Shown here: piece after piece, positions 61,108 through 64,000 of the stretch | How positions within the stretch are numbered: position 1 is the stretch's first letter | Layout of the letters: every line of letters starts with the position of its first letter | Assembly: GCF_900239495.1 (NCBI RefSeq) | Contig: NZ_OENE01000019.1 | Coordinates: forward strand, 1 to 64,000 | Source of the DNA: Tenacibaculum finnmarkense genomovar ulcerans | GTDB lineage: Bacteria; Bacteroidota; Bacteroidia; Flavobacteriales; Flavobacteriaceae | Length of the DNA: 64,000 nt | Reading direction: 5' to 3' | Position numbers and translations under genes: made by a program | Notes under the pieces: generated by a model | What the model saw: the letters and a program-made list of their open reading frames with translations, nothing else | Database searches by the model: none | What the model was told of the DNA's origin: nothing

Positions 61108-63021
61108 TTATTTAATAAGTTCGTAAGAACGCTTGATAAAGTTCGTTAAAGCCTCACCATGTAATAAGTTTTGAGATAATTTTGCTAAATCAAAAGCTTG
61201 TGTAATTAAATCTGCTTTTTTGGTTTCATCAGCATTTAAAATTTCAGAAACTAAAGGAGAATTTGTATTCACAACTAAGTTATACATTTCAGGTAAATTA
61301 CCCATTCCCATCATTCCACCGCCACCACCAGAAGCTTGCATTTCTTTCATTCTACGCATAAACTCAGGTACGGTAATTATAAATGGAGACGAAGAAGAAT
61401 CCATAGCTTCTAATTGAACCGTATAAGTTTGTGATGCAATTACACCTTCAATAACAGGTTTTAAAGTAGCAACTTCTTCATCAGTTAATTTAGAAATAAC
61501 AGCGTCATCTTTCTTAATTAAGTTATCGATAAAATCAGAATCTACACGCACAAACTGTACTTTAGTATCTTCAGAAGTTTCTAATTTTTGCATTAAATGC
61601 GCTATAATTGGCGAATCTAAAACAACAACTTCGTATCCTTTAGCACTTGCTTCTTGAATATAACTGTGTTGCGCTTCTTTGTTAGAAGTATATAAAACGA
61701 TGTGATTTCCGTCTTTATCAGTTTGATTATCTTTAGTTTTTTCAACTAATTCATCAAAAGTAAAGTATGTATCTGCAACAGTTGGATATAAAGCAAATTT
61801 CTTAGCTTTATCGATAAATTTATCTTCCGATAACATTCCGTATTCGATAATTACTTTGATGTCATTCCATTTTTGTTCAAAATCAGCTCTATCTTTTTTG
61901 AATAAAGAACTTAATTTATCAGCTACTTTTTTAGTAATATAACCAGAAATTTTCTTTACAGCTCCATCTGCTTGTAAACCAGAACGAGAAACATTTAAAG
62001 GAATATCAGGAGAATCAATAACACCTTTTAACATCTGTAAAAAGTCAGGAACAATTCCTTCAACATTATCAGTTACATATACTTGGTTTTGATACAATTG
62101 GATTTTATCCTTTTGCATATCTAAACTTTGCGTTAACTTAGGGAAGAATAAAATTCCTGTTAAGTTAAACGGATAATCTACATTTAAGTGAATGTGAAAT
62201 AACGATTCTTCAAATTGCGTAGGATATAACTCTTTGTAAAAGTTGGTATAATCTTCATCATTTAAGTCAGCAGGCGCTTTTGTCCAAGCTGGGTTGGTAT
62301 TATTGATGATATTATCAACTTCAATTTGTCTGTGAGGTTCAGTCGTTTCTTTACCGTCAGCATCCGTAGTAGTTGCAGGCGTAAATTCAGGATCGTTTAT
62401 TTTGTTAGTTCCAAATTTAATTGGCACTTGATTAAAACGATTGTATTTGTTTAATAAACCACCAATTTTAGCTTCTTCTAAAAATTCTAAAGAATCATCA
62501 GCAACATGTAAAATAATTTCTGTCCCTCTGTCTGCTTTGTCATGCGCAACTAAGCTGTATTCAGGAGAACCGTCACATGACCAATGTGCAGCAGGTTCGT
62601 CTTTAAACGATTTTGTAATTAAATCTACTTTATGAGCGACCATAAAAGCAGAATAAAAACCTAAACCAAAGTGTCCGATAACACCAGTTTCGTTTTTATC
62701 ATCTTTATATTTTTCTAAAAATTCTTCAGCTCCAGAAAAGGCAATTTGGTTGATGTATTTTTCAACTTCATCAGCGGTCATTCCTAAACCTTGATCTTTA
62801 ATTGTAATGGTTTTAGCTTCTTTATCAATACTAATTTCAATTTTAGCATCTCCTAATTCGGTTTTAGCTTCACCAATAGAAATTAAGTGTTTTAATTTTG
62901 TAGTTGCATCTGTTCCGTTAGAAATTAACTCACGTAAAAAAATTTCGTGGTCAGAATACAAGAATTTTTTAATCAGTGGAAATATATTTTCTACCGACAC
63001 ATTAATACTTCCTTTGCTCAT
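61108..63021 (-). CDS. htpG: Molecular chaperone HtpG (Hsp90)
   Basis: A 637-residue ATP-dependent chaperone. The GHKL ATPase region shows FLRELISNGTDA (Asn in the ATP lid), DQGLGMTADEV and GVIGHFGLGFYSAFMV. The middle domain has DIPLNVSRSGLQ with the catalytic Arg. A Gly/Met-rich stretch (SGGGGGMMGMGN) sits in the C-terminal domain. Upstream, at 63115-63127, is a motif shared with dnaK. Confidence 0.97.
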   Translation of the reverse strand: MSKGSINVSVENIFPLIKKFLYSDHEIFLRELISNGTDATTKLKHLISIGEAKTELGDAKIEISIDKEAKTITIKDQGLGMTADEVEKYINQIAFSGAEEFLEKYKDDKNETGVIGHFGLGFYSAFMVAHKVDLITKSFKDEPAAHWSCDGSPEYSLVAHDKADRGTEIILHVADDSLEFLEEAKIGGLLNKYNRFNQVPIKFGTNKINDPEFTPATTTDADGKETTEPHRQIEVDNIINNTNPAWTKAPADLNDEDYTNFYKELYPTQFEESLFHIHLNVDYPFNLTGILFFPKLTQSLDMQKDKIQLYQNQVYVTDNVEGIVPDFLQMLKGVIDSPDIPLNVSRSGLQADGAVKKISGYITKKVADKLSSLFKKDRADFEQKWNDIKVIIEYGMLSEDKFIDKAKKFALYPTVADTYFTFDELVEKTKDNQTDKDGNHIVLYTSNKEAQHSYIQEASAKGYEVVVLDSPIIAHLMQKLETSEDTKVQFVRVDSDFIDNLIKKDDAVISKLTDEEVATLKPVIEGVIASQTYTVQLEAMDSSSSPFIITVPEFMRRMKEMQASGGGGGMMGMGNLPEMYNLVVNTNSPLVSEILNADETKKADLITQAFDLAKLSQNLLHGEALTNFIKRSYELIK

Positions 63022-63114
63022 AATTATATATTTTGATTATTTTTTTGATAGCGATTGCTTTCTGATCATTAGGTAGTCAAAAAAAATACCAAAAGATGTT
63101 TTAAAGATAGTATC

Positions 63115-63127
63115 TGACAAAATGGCA
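63115..63127 (-). promoter_or_regulatory. TGYCA-N3-TGTCA motif upstream of htpG
   Basis: Read leftward: TGCCATTTTGTCA, 93 bp before the htpG ATG. It is the same period-8 pattern as at 30894-30906 upstream of dnaK. Confidence 0.4.
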
Positions 63128-63162
63128 TTTTTAAGTCAGTTTTATATCCTAATGAAAATGCC

Positions 63163-63170
63163 TATTTTTG
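63163..63170 (+). promoter_or_regulatory. -7 promoter box of the FabH-like gene
   Basis: TATTTTTG matches TAnnTTTG and lies 41 bp before the ATG at 63212. Confidence 0.45.
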
Positions 63171-63211
63171 CAGCCTACAAACAAGAAAACAATAGAAATC
63201 AACCAAAATAT

Positions 63212-64000
63212 ATGTATAGTTCAAAAATAACAGGATTGGGTTATTATGTGCCAGAAAATGTGGTAACAAATAATGATTTAACAGCATTCATGGAAACTTC
63301 AGATGAATGGATTCAGGAAAGAACAGGAATTGAAGAGCGTCGTTGGATAGATCCAAAATCAGGCGATACTACTGCTGTAATGGGATTTAAGGCATCAAAA
63401 ATAGCTATTGAGCGTTCGGGATTACAAAAAGAGGATATCGATTTTATTATTTTTGCAACCTTAAGCCCTGATATGTATTTTCCAGGAGGAGGTGTACAGG
63501 TGCAAGAAATGTTAGATTTACCAACAATCGGAGCGTTAGATATCCGTAATCAGTGTTCTGGTTTTATTTATGCCATGTCGGTTGCCGATCAGTTTATTAA
63601 AACAGGAATGTATAAAAATATTCTAGTGATTGGTGCCGAAAATCATTCAGGAGGTTTAGACAAATCAACAAGAGGAAGAAATGTTTCTGTAATTTTTGGA
63701 GATGGGGCAGGAGCAGCTGTTTTATCAAGAACTGAAGAGAAAGGTAAAGGGATTTTATCATCTCATTTACATTCGGAAGGGAAACATGCTAAAGAATTAA
63801 TGTTAGAAGGACCATCTACAGGTCGATGGGTTCCTGAATTAATTAAAAATAACGATCCAGATGATATTTCATATTATCCATATATGAATGGGCAGTTTGT
63901 ATTTAAGCACGCTGTAACACGTTTTTCGGAAGCGATTATAGAAGGTTTACAGGCAAATGATTTACAGAAAGAGGATATTGATATGTTAATTCCGCATCAA
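63212..64000 (+). CDS. 3-oxoacyl-ACP synthase III-like protein, 3' end beyond window
   Basis: 263 complete codons are present; the gene is cut at the right edge. Thiolase fold: N-terminal KITGLGYYVPENVVTNNDL, then RTGIEERRW, active-site C115 in IRNQCSGF, GDGAGAAVLS, and the catalytic H262 in LIPHQ at the very end. It condenses an acyl-CoA or acyl-ACP with malonyl-ACP. It may be FabH or a relative such as OleA/BioZ; the missing end and lack of plsX or rpmF nearby prevent a symbol. Confidence 0.88.
   Translation, partial: MYSSKITGLGYYVPENVVTNNDLTAFMETSDEWIQERTGIEERRWIDPKSGDTTAVMGFKASKIAIERSGLQKEDIDFIIFATLSPDMYFPGGGVQVQEMLDLPTIGALDIRNQCSGFIYAMSVADQFIKTGMYKNILVIGAENHSGGLDKSTRGRNVSVIFGDGAGAAVLSRTEEKGKGILSSHLHSEGKHAKELMLEGPSTGRWVPELIKNNDPDDISYYPYMNGQFVFKHAVTRFSEAIIEGLQANDLQKEDIDMLIPHQ

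Noticed and set aside
1..64000. tRNA, rRNA, CRISPR and IS transposase genes.
   Set aside because: Scanned by eye on both strands; none found. GC-rich cloverleaf-like segments were not seen, though a tRNA scan would be decisive.

Overview
The window is AT-rich and looks like a chromosome segment from a marine-type member of the Flavobacteriaceae (Bacteroidota), probably near Tenacibaculum or Polaribacter. The evidence is the family-specific gene content (KdsA, Mpl, YfhO, DUF4834, SRPBCC, RsfS-FtsH-LUD-CdsA order), many Sec and lipoprotein signals, flavobacterial -7 promoter boxes (TAnnTTTG) and almost no Shine-Dalgarno sequences. I see no rRNA, tRNA, CRISPR array, transposase or prophage. The last gene, a FabH-like synthase, runs off the right edge.

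Layout. 1-6.1 kb: secreted transglutaminase-like protein, KdsA, M28 peptidase, subtilisin-like lipoprotein, DUF4136 lipoprotein and a small outer-membrane barrel. 6.2-12.3 kb: one 2057-residue alpha-2-macroglobulin. 12.5-16.2 kb: AraC regulator, iron alcohol dehydrogenase, Mpl. 16.2-18.4 kb: a pair made of a nucleotidyltransferase and a PqqD/HPr-kinase-like protein, as seen in RiPP clusters. 18.7-23.1 kb: an FAD/Fe-S dehydrogenase, an Lrp regulator and a DUF1338 (HglS-type) enzyme that together could take 2-oxoadipate to 2-oxoglutarate. 24-30.6 kb: housekeeping block (YceI, ACBP, CdsA, LUD, FtsH, RsfS, BirA, PyrE). 31-32.9 kb: DnaK.

33.0-37.1 kb is the most unusual region. It is a compact leftward operon. 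A 66-residue secreted peptide with a C-terminal Cys pair comes first, followed by a perfect-palindrome terminator. Then come five tightly packed genes: a propeller-like lipoprotein, a small exported protein, a CxxC lipoprotein, an OmpA-type protein and a dedicated S26 signal peptidase. The block is bracketed by two near-identical copies of the dnaK terminator, which suggests an inserted module.

37.3-41.5 kb: small accessory genes, an AAA ATPase, a DnaQ-like exonuclease. 41.6-50 kb: a GH3/serine-hydrolase fusion, DUF4159 protein, membrane-bound AraC regulator, RsmE, a GNAT protein and a barrel protein with a charged tail. 50-58.5 kb: DUF4834, YfhO, then a glycan cluster (methyltransferase, two GT4 enzymes, WecB, flippase) with three consecutive TTG starts. 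59-64 kb: a Panacea (DUF4065) antitoxin-like gene with a two-helix membrane partner, a matrixin lipoprotein, HtpG and FabH.

Dispersed structure: one hairpin repeat family has four copies, with covariation in the stem; a second hairpin family has two copies, one inside a 225-bp element with terminal inverted repeats. Three pairs of near-identical terminators occur. dnaK and htpG share a TGYCA-N3-TGTCA motif upstream.
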